DNA of 64,000 bases, from positions 15,128,001 through 15,192,000 of the forward strand of contig CM121342.1 of the NCBI GenBank assembly GCA_051530055.1, given 5' to 3'. Shown here piece by piece: positions 1 through 9,285 of the stretch. Position 1 is the stretch's first letter; each line of letters opens with the position of its first letter. The translations under genes and the position numbers were made by a program. Source of the stretch: Neoechinorhynchus agilis. Its lineage: Eukaryota > Acanthocephala. Under the pieces are notes generated by a model, which searched no databases, had not been told where the DNA came from, and worked only from the letters and a program-made list of their open reading frames with translations.

Positions 1-267
1 TTATGCAGTCTTCTTCTAAAAGGAAATCGATGAGTCCAAATAAAGTAGTCTGTCTGCTCAAAAGCGCAAATTAAAAAAATACGCGTTTAACAGTTGTTGT
101 TCCAAGCGTTTGTTTGTTGTTTACGCAGACTTTTTACGCAATTGGTTTTTTGATTATTCAACGACGTCGACGTACGTGTAAAAATTTTCTATTTTTATCC
201 AAACTATAAGCGTCTCGGTGTAAAAGGAAGCATTCGACGCTTTTTCTTGGTGAATTTTTTCATAATT
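1..267. other. AT-rich intergenic sequence
   Basis: No convincing gene or repeat is seen. Short open frames on both strands have no recognisable protein similarity. The sequence ends where the first RLE retrotransposon fragment begins. Confidence 0.5.
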
Positions 268-440
268 AGCAGAAGCGCAGTTCAGCGCATTTTGAAATCT
301 ATTTATCATATTGATAGGCATTTTGAAGAGGGAATCAGTGAGTGGTGTACACTGACCAACTCCGATCAAGTACCTGTGAATGGCCAAAAACAATCTGTGT
401 GGGATCGACCCCTCGTCGCAGGAGTTCAAAGCTCTCTCTT
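268..440 (+). mobile_element. RLE-type (R2-like) non-LTR retrotransposon copy A, left part
   Basis: This segment is nearly identical to 50264-50440, where the same element continues without interruption. It encodes part of the region between reverse transcriptase and endonuclease, including a 'SVWDRPLV' motif also seen at about 13.39 kb. The left end looks 5'-truncated, as is usual for target-primed reverse transcription. The element is cut at position 440 by a later insertion and resumes at 2778. Family assignment rests on the downstream C-x-C...H-x3-C zinc knuckle and the reverse transcriptase in the longer copy at 49-51 kb. Confidence 0.85.
433..440. repeat. Target-site duplication, left copy (tctctctt)
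   Basis: The 8 bases tctctctt occur immediately left of the inserted RTE-like element and again immediately right of it at 2770-2777. The uninterrupted copy near 50.43 kb has this sequence only once, so it is a target-site duplication. Confidence 0.85.
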
Positions 441-2769
441 GTATTGTATTGTATTGTATTTTGTATTGTATGCAACGGTACTTTCCTACGTTGCACCATA
501 GGTATAAGCTTGTCAAATAGAATTAGACTCCGCGAGGGATCTAAAATACACGACAGCAGTCCTGGTATGCGGGCAATTCGCGTCTCTTAAAATCAGGTCA
601 TCGTATGTACGACAATTCCCTTTGCCTTTACGATACAATGTCGTTGGCTTCCAGAAAAGGAACTGTTGCACGACCTGTGGGCAAGATGCCTCGGACCGAA
701 TTATATTGCCCCTGAACTGCAGTAGTCTGCGGCGCAAATATTCACTGTGCGGTTGGACTCCGGCTCTCGACCATCTGACCTTGAACGCCGCACGTAAGAG
801 AGATGAATGATTTTGGTCCAACTGCCTCGTCGCCGTTGGTGACAGTGTCCAGGTCTCTGCATTGTAGTAGAGAATGCTCTCAATAAGAGCCCTGAACAGC
901 TGCGAACGGAGTTCATCTGGCAAAGGCACTCTCAAACAGTGGTTTAAGTTGCCCCATTGCTCTCCAAGCTATAGCTCTCCGTCGGCTGACATCCGCACTC
1001 ACCTCAGGAACGACAGCTCCCAGATAGACATACCGCTCTATCTTTTTTAATTGCCCAACGTCATTCGGCCATTCGCCAGAGACTATATGCGCGACATGCG
1101 GAATCGTCAAGAATTCCGTCTTTTTCGAGTTGATGGTCAGACCAATCATACTCGCCCTCTCGCACAGTCTATTTAGCATGCGTTGAGCTCCTTCGACTGT
1201 TGAGGACATCAATACGATGTCGTCGGCATATGCCATGTAGGAGGCGCGTATCTCAGGATACCTGCGACCTCTTTTCCTCAACAAAAGAAATCCATCTTCA
1301 TCATTCGGTAGTGCCTATATCATTACCCAATCAAGCACCAAGATGAAGAGGAAAAAAGCCAATGTGTCGCCCATCAGAATACCTGAAGTGGTGGAAAAGT
1401 ATTCTGTCAAACCGTCAGTTGTCTTTACGGCGGAAATTGTGTTTTTATATAATGCCATAACGGACGTGACAATGATCGGCGGCACTCCATACTCCTTTAA
1501 GGTACCGCCAATCATCGTTCGATTTACCGAATCGAAAGCTCGACGGAAATCAACAAATACCAGCGTCACATCCGTTTGATGAATTCGTGCCTCCTCGAGG
1601 ATCCTCCTCAAAGCCAATATGTGCTCTGTGGTGCCCCGACCTTTCCTGAAGCCGTTCTGTTCAATTCTTAGAAACGGTTCGAGGATTGGCTGAATTCGGC
1701 GTCTCAAAATTCTGCTGAAAAGTTTTGCCGTGTTGGACATCAAGGATATACCTCTGTAGTCCTCCACCTTTGTCGAGCAGCATTTCTTGGGGATCATTGT
1801 TAAATGCGCCGTTTGCCAGATTTGAGGTACTGAGCCACCATTCATTATGCCATTCATTATCGGTATGATTTTTCTGGCAATAGATTCAAACCTCAGTACC
1901 TCTGCCATTATCCCATCTGGGCCTGATGCACGCCCGCACCCATCATTTTGGCCGCAGCGATCGCTTCCTGCACGGATCTCGGTCCAGTGAAGTATGCCTC
2001 AGTGTTTGGGACGATTGTGCCTTTTCGAAGTGCAGGACTCACTTCCAAAGACGATAATGGCGAATTGAGAATTTCCGCAAAATAATTTGCGATTCTCTTT
2101 TTTCTGTTTTCCGGGGAGAGACCTTCAATCAAAGTTGGCTGTCTTTGGGATCTTCCTGTGAGAGTGTTTATCGCTCTCCATGCTAAGGAGGTACGAACAA
2201 AACCTTCCTTATATGCGATCCCGCGAACTGCATCCTCTATCGAAGCCTTTTGCTTTTCATTATAGAGGTTGGCAAGTTCAAGACTTGCAATGCGAGCCTC
2301 AGATCGTTTCCCTCTTTTTCTTAGAGTTTTGATCTGCTCAGCCATTGCCATTAATTCACAGTCCTCCTGCCATATAACCTTTGCAGCTTTTATACGCCTC
2401 ATTTTTGGGAGGGTTTTCTCGGCCGCTTCGGTCACTGCGTCGCAGATTGACTTGTAATAAAAATCAATATCCGTTTCAGCAGCTGGCATCGATCTCAGTT
2501 GATTCTCTAGTTCGATATCGAACTCTTTCCTCTCCTCCTCATTAGCGAGGGCGCCATAGAACGGACGTGGAGGATGTTGAGGCGTACGGAACAACGAGTC
2601 ACTCATGGTCAACTGACACATCACCAACTTGTGGTCGGTTGGCAGCCCATCAACTGTGAATGTGTCAGCGTTTTTGACCCGACATTTTTCCCTACGTCTC
2701 AACAATACATGGTCAAGCTGAGCTAAGCGTCTCTTGGGATTTTTTCCCATGGCATGTTTGGACGGAGAA
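441..2769 (-). mobile_element. RTE/CR1-like AP-endonuclease non-LTR retrotransposon, 5'-truncated, nested in copy A
   Basis: A minus-strand element of about 2.33 kb is inserted inside the plus-strand RLE element. Its 3' end at 441-475 is a short tandem repeat of a pentamer (gtatt on the plus strand) instead of poly(A). Its 5' end stops inside the endonuclease domain, so it is truncated. Both edges are defined exactly by the 8-bp target duplication. The coding region is recognisable throughout but broken into several frames. RTE versus CR1 assignment is uncertain; the 'GDTL' reverse-transcriptase motif and the repeat tail fit either. Confidence 0.85.
513..2769 (-). pseudogene. Endonuclease-reverse transcriptase remains of the RTE-like element
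   Basis: Read 5' to 3' on the minus strand, it starts with the end of an exonuclease/endonuclease/phosphatase fold: 'LDHVLLRRR' and 'TDHKLV', the usual final His motif. A linker follows, then reverse transcriptase. Fingers-palm motifs include 'YRGISLM', 'QNGFRKGRGT' and 'VFVDFRRAFDSV'. Next come 'GILMGDTLA' (about 1375-1400) and, after a frame break, 'YADDIVLM' (about 1215-1235), the catalytic YxDD box. A final frame (513-935) holds the post-RT region. Breaks near 1908, 1300 and 930 make it non-functional as read. The first part of the open frame (2770-2885) is host repeat read backwards, not element protein. Confidence 0.85.
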
Positions 2770-2777
2770 TCTCTCTT
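2770..2777. repeat. Target-site duplication, right copy (tctctctt)
   Basis: This is the second copy of the 8-bp duplication flanking the RTE-like insertion. The interrupted RLE element continues directly after it. Confidence 0.85.
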
Positions 2778-3465
2778 ATGAGACTGAAGCGACAACGTTG
2801 TCCGTGCCAGATTGTTGGCAGTCTCCACTAGAGAATCAGGTGCTTGGTTGAACGCGGTCTCGCTGGCATCTGTGGGTACTCTCATCTCCGGCGAGGCAGT
2901 ATGGGTCGGAGTTTTAATGAGACTTGGACTACCGATGTGTCATCCCCACCGTTGCCGCTGCGGTGCAAATGTGGATTCGTCGGGACGTCATGGTCTCATC
3001 TGTAGAAAATCAGCCGGTAGATTGGCACGACATGCCGAAATTAACATGGTGCTGAGCCGGGCACTTGTAATGCGGTACATGCACCCAATATTTTGGAACC
3101 TGCCAACCTCTGTAGGGACGTTGAGCGTAGACCTGATGCCACTTGTGTCGATACACTCGCAGCCAGCAATCTCAAGTTCTCGGTGGTTCAAACTGGAGAT
3201 GCAGCGAGTGCTGCGGAAGGACGGAAAACGGCAAAATACTTCGATTTATCCCGAACCCATGTGTTTGTGCCTTTTGGGGTTGAGACCTACGGATCTCTTG
3301 GTAGCGAGGCTCTTCAACTCCTGAGGGATCTGAAGCGACGCCTTCAGGTTACGACCGGCGATGCAAGGTCAGGTCAATACCTGGTTGAAAATATCAGCAT
3401 CGCCGCGTTGAGAGGCAATACTGCAAGCATTCGGGCGACAATTGAGGACGAGGACGGCTAGGCAT
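2778..3465 (+). mobile_element. RLE-type retrotransposon copy A, right part (endonuclease domain and 3' end)
   Basis: This continues the element cut at 440. It encodes a zinc-knuckle motif 'HRCRCG...HGLIC' (C-x-C...H-x3-C), followed by 'RHAEIN' and the tail 'VPFGVETYGSLGSEALQLL'. The family hallmark 'RGNTAS' lies near the stop at about 3458-3460. Next to copy B it lacks about 22 bp around 3130, which removes the 'PDG' part of the RLE active site. It also has extra bases near 3368. Similarity to copy B ends at about 3465, just after the stop, so the 3' UTR is very short and has no poly(A). Confidence 0.85.
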
Positions 3466-3639
3466 TTTTGCCGGATAAAGTTTTCCTCCAAGATTTTGAT
3501 AGGTTAACAAATTATCCAACTTTAAGAATAATAAATTACACAAACTATAAAAAAAATTGTGTTTTGCTGTAAACAAATGATAATTTATTTTGTTCCACAA
3601 GATAAAAATCGGCGATAAAACTGATAAAATTGACGAAAC

Positions 3640-4080
3640 ACGACACTTACTGCATCCGAATTTCCTTCGCCACGTTCGACGAAGAGATCCGTAGCAAAAT
3701 GACCAGGTTCTTGAATGTTCAACTTTCCGACTTGACGTGGCGTTAAGACTTACTCCCAGTTCACTTGGGAGGCTTTGGTGTTCAACGCGCTGCAGAAATA
3801 GTGACCTCAGCCTTTGGCTCATCCGTGTCCCAAACAAGCCGCTTTAATATTAAAAGCTTTCCTATCCAATCGATCAGGAATTAACGACCAATCTTAACGA
3901 ATCGCACATAAAAATTGGAGTAAAGAACTCGAACTGCCTGCCCAAACGGATACATCAATACAAAAACGTTGGTCGGACGCTTGGTTTGAGACGTTCGTGT
4001 GCCAATGACAAAGAACGAGCAAGCCTACTTGCGGCCGCACCAAAATGTCCGGGGTTTTTCTTAACGCTTTATCAATCCCT
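3640..4080 (+). mobile_element. Decayed fragment of an RLE-type element
   Basis: Plus-strand frames contain a stretch resembling 'LLPVHLGGFGVQRAAEIVTSA' typical of the post-RT region of this family. Downstream, 'RASLLAAA' resembles 'RARLLAVSTRESG' of copies A and C. Many frame breaks suggest an older insertion than copy A. The family match is by eye only. Confidence 0.45.
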
Positions 4081-4099
4081 TTGATTAATACCAAAATAG

Positions 4100-4195
4100 A
4101 TTATTAATTGTTCTGGCTCAACTTTACTCTTAACCTCCCCGCCATATTAATTGATTTATTGTAAATTTTCTCGACCGCATGCGGACCTCTTAGGA
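4100..4195 (+). repeat. PLE-associated terminal repeat (direct copy 1)
   Basis: About 95 bp, including a stretch ending 'ctcgaccgcatgcggacctc', recurs at about 12362-12455 and 52606-52690. It recurs inverted at about 4876-4965. It contains the perfect 10-bp palindrome ccgcatgcgg. It lies 3' of a minus-strand PLE GIY-YIG fragment, so it may be part of a PLE pseudo-LTR (inference). Confidence 0.75.
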
Positions 4196-4299
4196 ACTCA
4201 GGTACCCGGGATCGTGAAGCTCGAAAGTGATCTCACACTTCTTTGAGTGTTGGTTGCTATCTCTCGGAATCTCCTCAGATTCCAAGACGGCGTAACAAC

Positions 4300-4690
4300 A
4301 TACATACATAAAAAGCACCTCCCCTAATCAATCTTTTACTTGTTCTCCCTTTAGATGCAACATGGTTGCAAATTGCAGACGACGTGTCTCCCCTTCTTAT
4401 CCTTTTTAAGTTAGTTGACTAGTTTGACCGATGTAGATTTTATCACAGCTCCTCAGACATGGAATCCGATAGACCACATCTTTGTGTTGCTGTTTCCTTT
4501 TAAAGATACTAGCAAGGTTTGTCCCCGTTTTCATGTACGAGATGAACTCATCGTTCCTACACCTCCTTCTCACTAGATGCCGTCGTACTTGGGCGTGCAA
4601 CCTTTCATCAATGAATTGAAAATGCACAAATGTCCTCTGCCTATTTGACACAAAAGTCACTGTGAGAATTCATACCAGACCCTTCGTCTA
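4300..4690 (-). mobile_element. Penelope-like element fragment with GIY-YIG endonuclease
   Basis: The minus-strand open frame 4406-4660 encodes 'VVYRIPCLRSCDKIYIGQTS', the start of a GIY-YIG nuclease domain as found at the C-terminus of Penelope-like retroelements. The upstream part carries a basic 'RQRTFVHFQF' region. Only the C-terminal portion remains; the frame stops soon after 'IGQT', so the nuclease is truncated. The fragment lies between inverted copies of a 90-bp repeat. A second PLE remnant with the same domain is on the plus strand at 57.8-58.6 kb. Confidence 0.75.
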
Positions 4691-4875
4691 CACATTTGAG
4701 CTACTCATGAACTTGCTTATCGTCTGATGATACGACCGGTTCACTGTCCATCTAAGGATAACCCTCATCCACTAGCATCTGTCGGATCCTGTCGATCTCT
4801 CTCTAATTAGTTCTTGAGGTTCTGAACAGATTCAATAGGCTCTTAGAAAAAGTAATTTAGCAGCATAGATAACTG

Positions 4876-4965
4876 AAGAGGACCGTATGCGGTCGAGAAA
4901 ATTTACAATAATCAATTAACATCGCTGGGATGTTAAGGGTGCAGTTGCGCTAGTACAATTAATAA
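4876..4965 (-). repeat. PLE-associated terminal repeat, inverted copy
   Basis: The reverse complement matches 4100-4195 with moderate divergence: the 'gtaaattttctcgaccgcat' core is conserved and the palindrome has one change. With the left copy it brackets the GIY-YIG fragment. Confidence 0.7.
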
Positions 4966-5812
4966 CCATTGTTAAAGTTTGACATTCCAATGAATGAAGT
5001 TTGGAACGCGTTTCCGATATTAAACGATCCATCACTCATTTCTATTGCGGATTAATTGAATCAGTATTGCCGAACTCGTTGGAAGGGCAAGAAGCCCGAT
5101 CTCCTCAATTCGTCTACGGACGAGAACAAAGTGTAGTAGATCATCAATGTCGTCTTTTTTGCTATGCACAAGTGTTGTCGAGTGTCAATATAACGATTGT
5201 TAACCCTTCAAACGAACCACCTTTGTCGATAGTAGTGAAGAATGGCAGCCAAATTGGCAGCGCAGCATTTATTAGACATTGCTAATCGGTTTGCTCATTT
5301 CCGACTTTCGTTCTAAACAGGATGCAGCAGAGAAGGGGAAGTTGGCTTTCTCAATCCAATCGATCCTGCAATAGTTAATCAGTGCGAGCATCAATGATCC
5401 CTCAAGGTTATGAGCGCAAGGTGTAATTGTAATTGCGCTCAGTAATGAAGGGCTTCTTATAAAGGACTTCTGGTGAAGTTGAAAGATGCACCGAGAGTGA
5501 AGGATGTCACTCTTGTTGAGAGTAAACTCCATATTGGTGAGATCGAACGATTGCAAGTATGTGAAGGGTGAGTTTGGCAAGATAAGTCAAAGGGGCTAAT
5601 GTGCCATCCAAGAAGTTCCTATGCAGGCTAGCCTTTCGAATGACAAGATTGTTTGAAATAACATGGCGCAATCTGAAACCAAAAGCTTGGACTAAGTAGA
5701 ATGGGACCACGAATGGGTTGATCCAGGTAGCAAAACGAGCGCGTGATTCGACCAATACTCAATGATTGGAGACAAAAAGAGTTTACAAACATTAACGAAA
5801 ACTCGCTCTGGA
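4966..5812. other. Intergenic region without recognised gene
   Basis: Open frames of 60-100 codons occur on both strands, but none shows a recognisable family. It may include 3' coding or UTR sequence of the MGME1-like gene that follows on the minus strand. A C-terminal tail for that protein could not be identified. Confidence 0.4.
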
Positions 5813-6575
5813 TCACTCAGGCTGCCGTAATGATGTTATGGTCGAAAGGATAGATGTAGCGTCGTTGCCCAGTTGCACAGCCGAACTTATGTTTTGAATG
5901 AGGAAATCAAACGATTCCGAAATTCGTTTCGGTCGATTTTTTCGATCACTTGTTTTCCATTCAATAATGCTTAAAGGAGCTTCGTCTTTCAAAGAAAGAC
6001 GACCGACACAATCCACTACACCTCTATAGCACAGAACTGGATGACTTACAGGTTGCTCCAGAAAAGATGGCTTCTCGGCTAACACACGTTCGGATGTGCA
6101 TAATTGAACACTTGACCAAAGCTTTATAACCGATTGATCGGTACTCACAGCGTCAGGTTTGTTAAAACGGTCCACAACGAACTTATGAAATGCCCGTCCT
6201 CTTTGTAGTATTTGTTTCTCATGCTCTTTAAACTTGTCAACGCCATCTCCTTCTCTTTTCGCTTCCTCCAATTTTCTAGGCGTAAACGGTCTTCTTCCGA
6301 TTGAGTAAGGTTAAGAATCTCAGAAGCACTCAGGTAATCAACTTCATTTAACCAACAAGAAGTTGCTGTTTGCCCATTATTGACCAAAGATAGGGGAAGT
6401 GTCTTCGCAGAGAAGTAAAGATCGATTGAATCGTTTTATGGGATAATTGTGATTTCGGAACATGTAATTTTTCCACCGGCCTATTCGTAGTCGAAACTCG
6501 GACAGTTGGACCGTAACGTAAATAAGTTTCTTTTCGGAAGGTTATCAGTGATTTCAAATCTTTTACTGTCTTCAA
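5813..6575 (-). pseudogene. MGME1: MGME1-like mitochondrial genome maintenance exonuclease, frame-broken
   Basis: The reading resembles MGME1, a PD-(D/E)XK single-strand DNA exonuclease that processes mitochondrial DNA ends. Visible pieces are 'RLRLENWRKRKEKE', 'GRAFHKFVV', the metal-binding 'GVVDCVG', and 'IIEWKTSD' carrying the E-x-K of the nuclease motif. The conserved order agrees with the family. Frame changes are needed near 6390, near 6240-6275 and near 5850 ('YPFDHNIITAA' continues in another frame). The expected C-terminal 80-100 residues were not found. It could be a pseudogene, a diverged gene with tiny introns, or a gene hit by assembly indels. The N-terminal segment at 6390-6575 is assigned only by position. 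Confidence 0.6.
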
Positions 6576-7074
6576 TTTTATCTAGAAAAACAATGATCAA
6601 GCAAAAGCATTTTACGAAAAACTTCGTATCTGCTGCGAATAAAGAACAAAAACCTATGCTAAACTTCCAATAACAGTTAAAATACATTTTTAAGTGTTGC
6701 ATACATCCTTTTCCCGGCTGATGATTTTCTGATTTAATCATTTCCCTGACCCGGATCAGTGGGATGTGTGCCAAAGGAAAACTATAAGATTGATAAAGGA
6801 TGTTCACAACATTTAGAAAAAAAAGTATCCATTTAGCAAGACATAAGATAAAATTCAAATACTGTCAGATTTTGCGACCCAAGGTAAGTTCTCTTGAAGA
6901 ATGGGAGGTATTTCCAAATGAAAACAGTCGTATTTCGCGAGAAGTTAAAACACAGACTTGCTTTTCGAGGGATCTTCGCAGTCCAGCGGTTAACATTAAA
7001 TAATTACGTATCGATCACTGATATCTCACAGAGAAAATTTCAGCCGTCGTAATTTAGTCACGTTGTTTCGCCGT
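6576..7074. other. Intergenic sequence with one dispersed repeat motif
   Basis: Around 6740-6780 there is a motif 'ttccctgacccggatcagtg...tgtgcc'. It resembles 18630-18670, 29095-29135 and, inverted, 56440-56480. The last two lie in PLE-like surroundings. No gene is recognised. Confidence 0.4.
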
Positions 7075-8350
7075 TCAACTGCTATCTCGGGAATCTACAA
7101 AGGCGCTAACACGTTTTCTCGAGTTTTGATAGGATAAATGAACGTGGTTGTTTATTTTGGAGTGGATTACGGGTCCGGTTAAGTGGGAAGCACGGTCGGG
7201 TGGGAATTGGTGGTTCTTGTTTGTAGGAGAATTTGTGATGTTGGGTGTTTCCTCCAGTTCATTTCGGGTCTTGATATCCGAGAATATTGAGCAGTATGGG
7301 AAAAGGAGCAAAGGTAGAGGTAGGTTCAAGGTATAGGAGGATGAAACGGATTAGAATTACGAGTTTTTTGCTCATATGAAAAGGGGAATAAAATGTGGTA
7401 AAAATTGTGGTGGTAGGTTTGAGAGGCATTCTGATTGTTTGTTAAAATCCTATAAAGACATTTGGTGAGTGGGAGAAAATCAATTGTGCAAATTTTAGAT
7501 GTTCTTTTATGAAATATTTCAAGACGACGGATTTGAGATTTGGATAGGTTGCAAAAGACGGGATAACCGTAGGTGAGGGAGGGTAGAATAAAGCAGAAGT
7601 AAAATTTGGAGAGATTGGGTAAAGAGATTCCTAAATGTCGGAGGCGTTTGAGAAGATCAATTTTAAAGGTGTTGCGTTTGAGGGAAAGAGTAATGTGCGC
7701 GTCCCATTGAAATTGGAGACCCCGAATTCCGAGCAAGGTGATTTGTCGGATGTCATTTGCAAGATCGGAGTACGAAAATTGGTTTGCGGGAGAGTGAGGG
7801 GAGTGCAGAAATCTTTTATGTGTGTGATTTCTTTAGATGCCAAAGAGAGGGAGAGGTTAGATAGTGGTTGTTATATGAGGGTGAGATTGTCGGCGTAAAA
7901 GAAACGTTTAGAGCGAGAGGAGAGTGGTTTACGTTCGTTTAAGAAAATATTTAATAGAGACGATAACAGGACGGCACTTTCAGGTACGTCATTGATGAAG
8001 GATGGGGTGATGGAGGCGATAGCTCAGCAACGAATCGATTGCTAGCGACTGCGAAGATAAAAGGTGCCGAAAATTTGGGTCAAAAGCGGAATTGCAAGGG
8101 CGATCGTTTTTTGTTGAAAAGTGGAAAAAGCGAGCATTGAAACATTTTTCGATTATTATTGAAAGAGCTAGCAGAATGGATATTGGACGTTGGATGATTG
8201 GGTGGAAATCGGAGGTCCATTTTTGGGAAGAAGATTTACTTTATAAAGTTTATGGCAAGAAGGGTAGATTCCATATAAAAAGGTGCGATTTATAATGAGG
8301 TTAAAAGGGTCTATGAGTTCCGAGATGATGCAGCGAAGAGCCCAGTTTGT
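7075..8350 (-). mobile_element. Jockey-like non-LTR retrotransposon, internally deleted copy
   Basis: The minus strand matches the plus-strand element at 30.7-33.1 kb. A shared post-RT region contains 'LLKRLRHLGIS', 'LSKFYFCFILPSLTYGYPVF' and 'KSQIRRLEIFHKR'. Upstream, a start-of-RT segment is detectable from about 8290 down to 8070. The central part between this and 'YADNLTLI' (about 7880) is largely missing. Numerous stops and frame changes make it inactive. The shared 3' portion ends at about 7075-7140. Confidence 0.8.
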
Positions 8351-8600
8351 GATTTCGAATTTACATGACGAATTTTGAGGTATTTTTTTGAGATGTAAGA
8401 GGAATTAATATGAAAAAACTAAGGAGAGTTTTGGAGAGTTGACAGAAGTGTCAGTCGTGGGAGTGATAGTTTGTGTTTGGTATAAGACCGGACAATGGTT
8501 GCACTTTGAGTTTGGACATCGGTTTTGACTTATGGAGTCTAGAACATGTTTCAATTTCACCTAGCGATATTCACTCAGAAAATTGATTTATATTGAAAAT

Positions 8601-8628
8601 TTTCGGCCTTTTCGTTGGCCTTCTTCAG
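8601..8628 (-). ncRNA. Hammerhead-ribozyme-like core (PLE type)
   Basis: On the minus strand the core reads CTGAAGA, an A, a GGCC/GGCC stem with an 8-nt loop, then GAAA. This fits the hammerhead consensus CUGANGA-stem II-GAAA. The downstream '...ttcaatataaatc' resembles the sequence following the cores at 20.84 and 60.11 kb. Hammerheads are known in Penelope-like elements. Stem I and the cleavage site are not convincingly paired by eye, so activity is unproven. Confidence 0.45.
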
Positions 8629-8779
8629 TCAGATCTAGAATGCTTGTAAGTTTTTAAATATGTGAGTTCGTCTCTCATTTCAGAATAGAAGTTTGGGAAG
8701 GAATCGGATTTGCGTAGAAAAAGAGAGTCCTTGACTGATCGACGCCCTATTAAATTGTCACCTGAACGAATCTTGGAAG

Positions 8780-9060
8780 AAAGTATTTTGAGGAAGTGCT
8801 TTTTGGAAAAGGGAAAGTCAGGAGATTGATCGCGACGGGCCGTAGATGTTTAATTTTGAAGGAGTTTCAATATGGAGGAATCCATGGCGGGTCACGGTTT
8901 TATATTCTAATGAAGTTCTTGGGTATTGCTAAACTTGAAGAATATTTTATGATTAAGGTTGGGGAAGATATGGCCAACGAAGGTATTTGTGTTACCAGGG
9001 GGATGGTGAGAAGCATGAAATTGTATATGATCTCGTTTATCCCAGACGAGTAAGCGAGCT
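8780..9060 (+). other. Possible degenerate integrase fragment
   Basis: An 85-codon frame (8796-9053) contains 'CLILKEFQYGGIHGG', faintly like the H2C2 zinc-binding region of LTR-retrotransposon integrases ('HDG..GGH'). The histidine and cysteine pattern is incomplete, so this is only a suggestion. The rest of 8350-9285 shows no gene. Confidence 0.2.
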
Positions 9061-9285
9061 GATTTTTGACGCTCAGGTGGGATGAAGAAAGGTAGAAGCG
9101 TGGTTAGAGTTCGCGGGGCGGAGCCAGTTTAGAGCCGGGTGAATATTTAAAGCTGGAACCGACCGTCAAAGTATTCATTTAAAAGGATTCTAATTTGCAA
9201 ATAGGAACAGAATCTAAAATTCCGAACCGTTTACCGTTTTAATTTAATGAATCTAATGTTTATTATTCGGAGCAATTCTAACTGA

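Noticed and set aside
2269-2457. Plus-strand frame inside the RTE-like element
   Set aside because: It lies opposite element coding sequence and has no similarity of its own.
2812-2885. N-terminal residues of the minus-strand endonuclease frame
   Set aside because: This part is the interrupted RLE element read backwards, beyond the target-site duplication. It is not part of the RTE-like protein.
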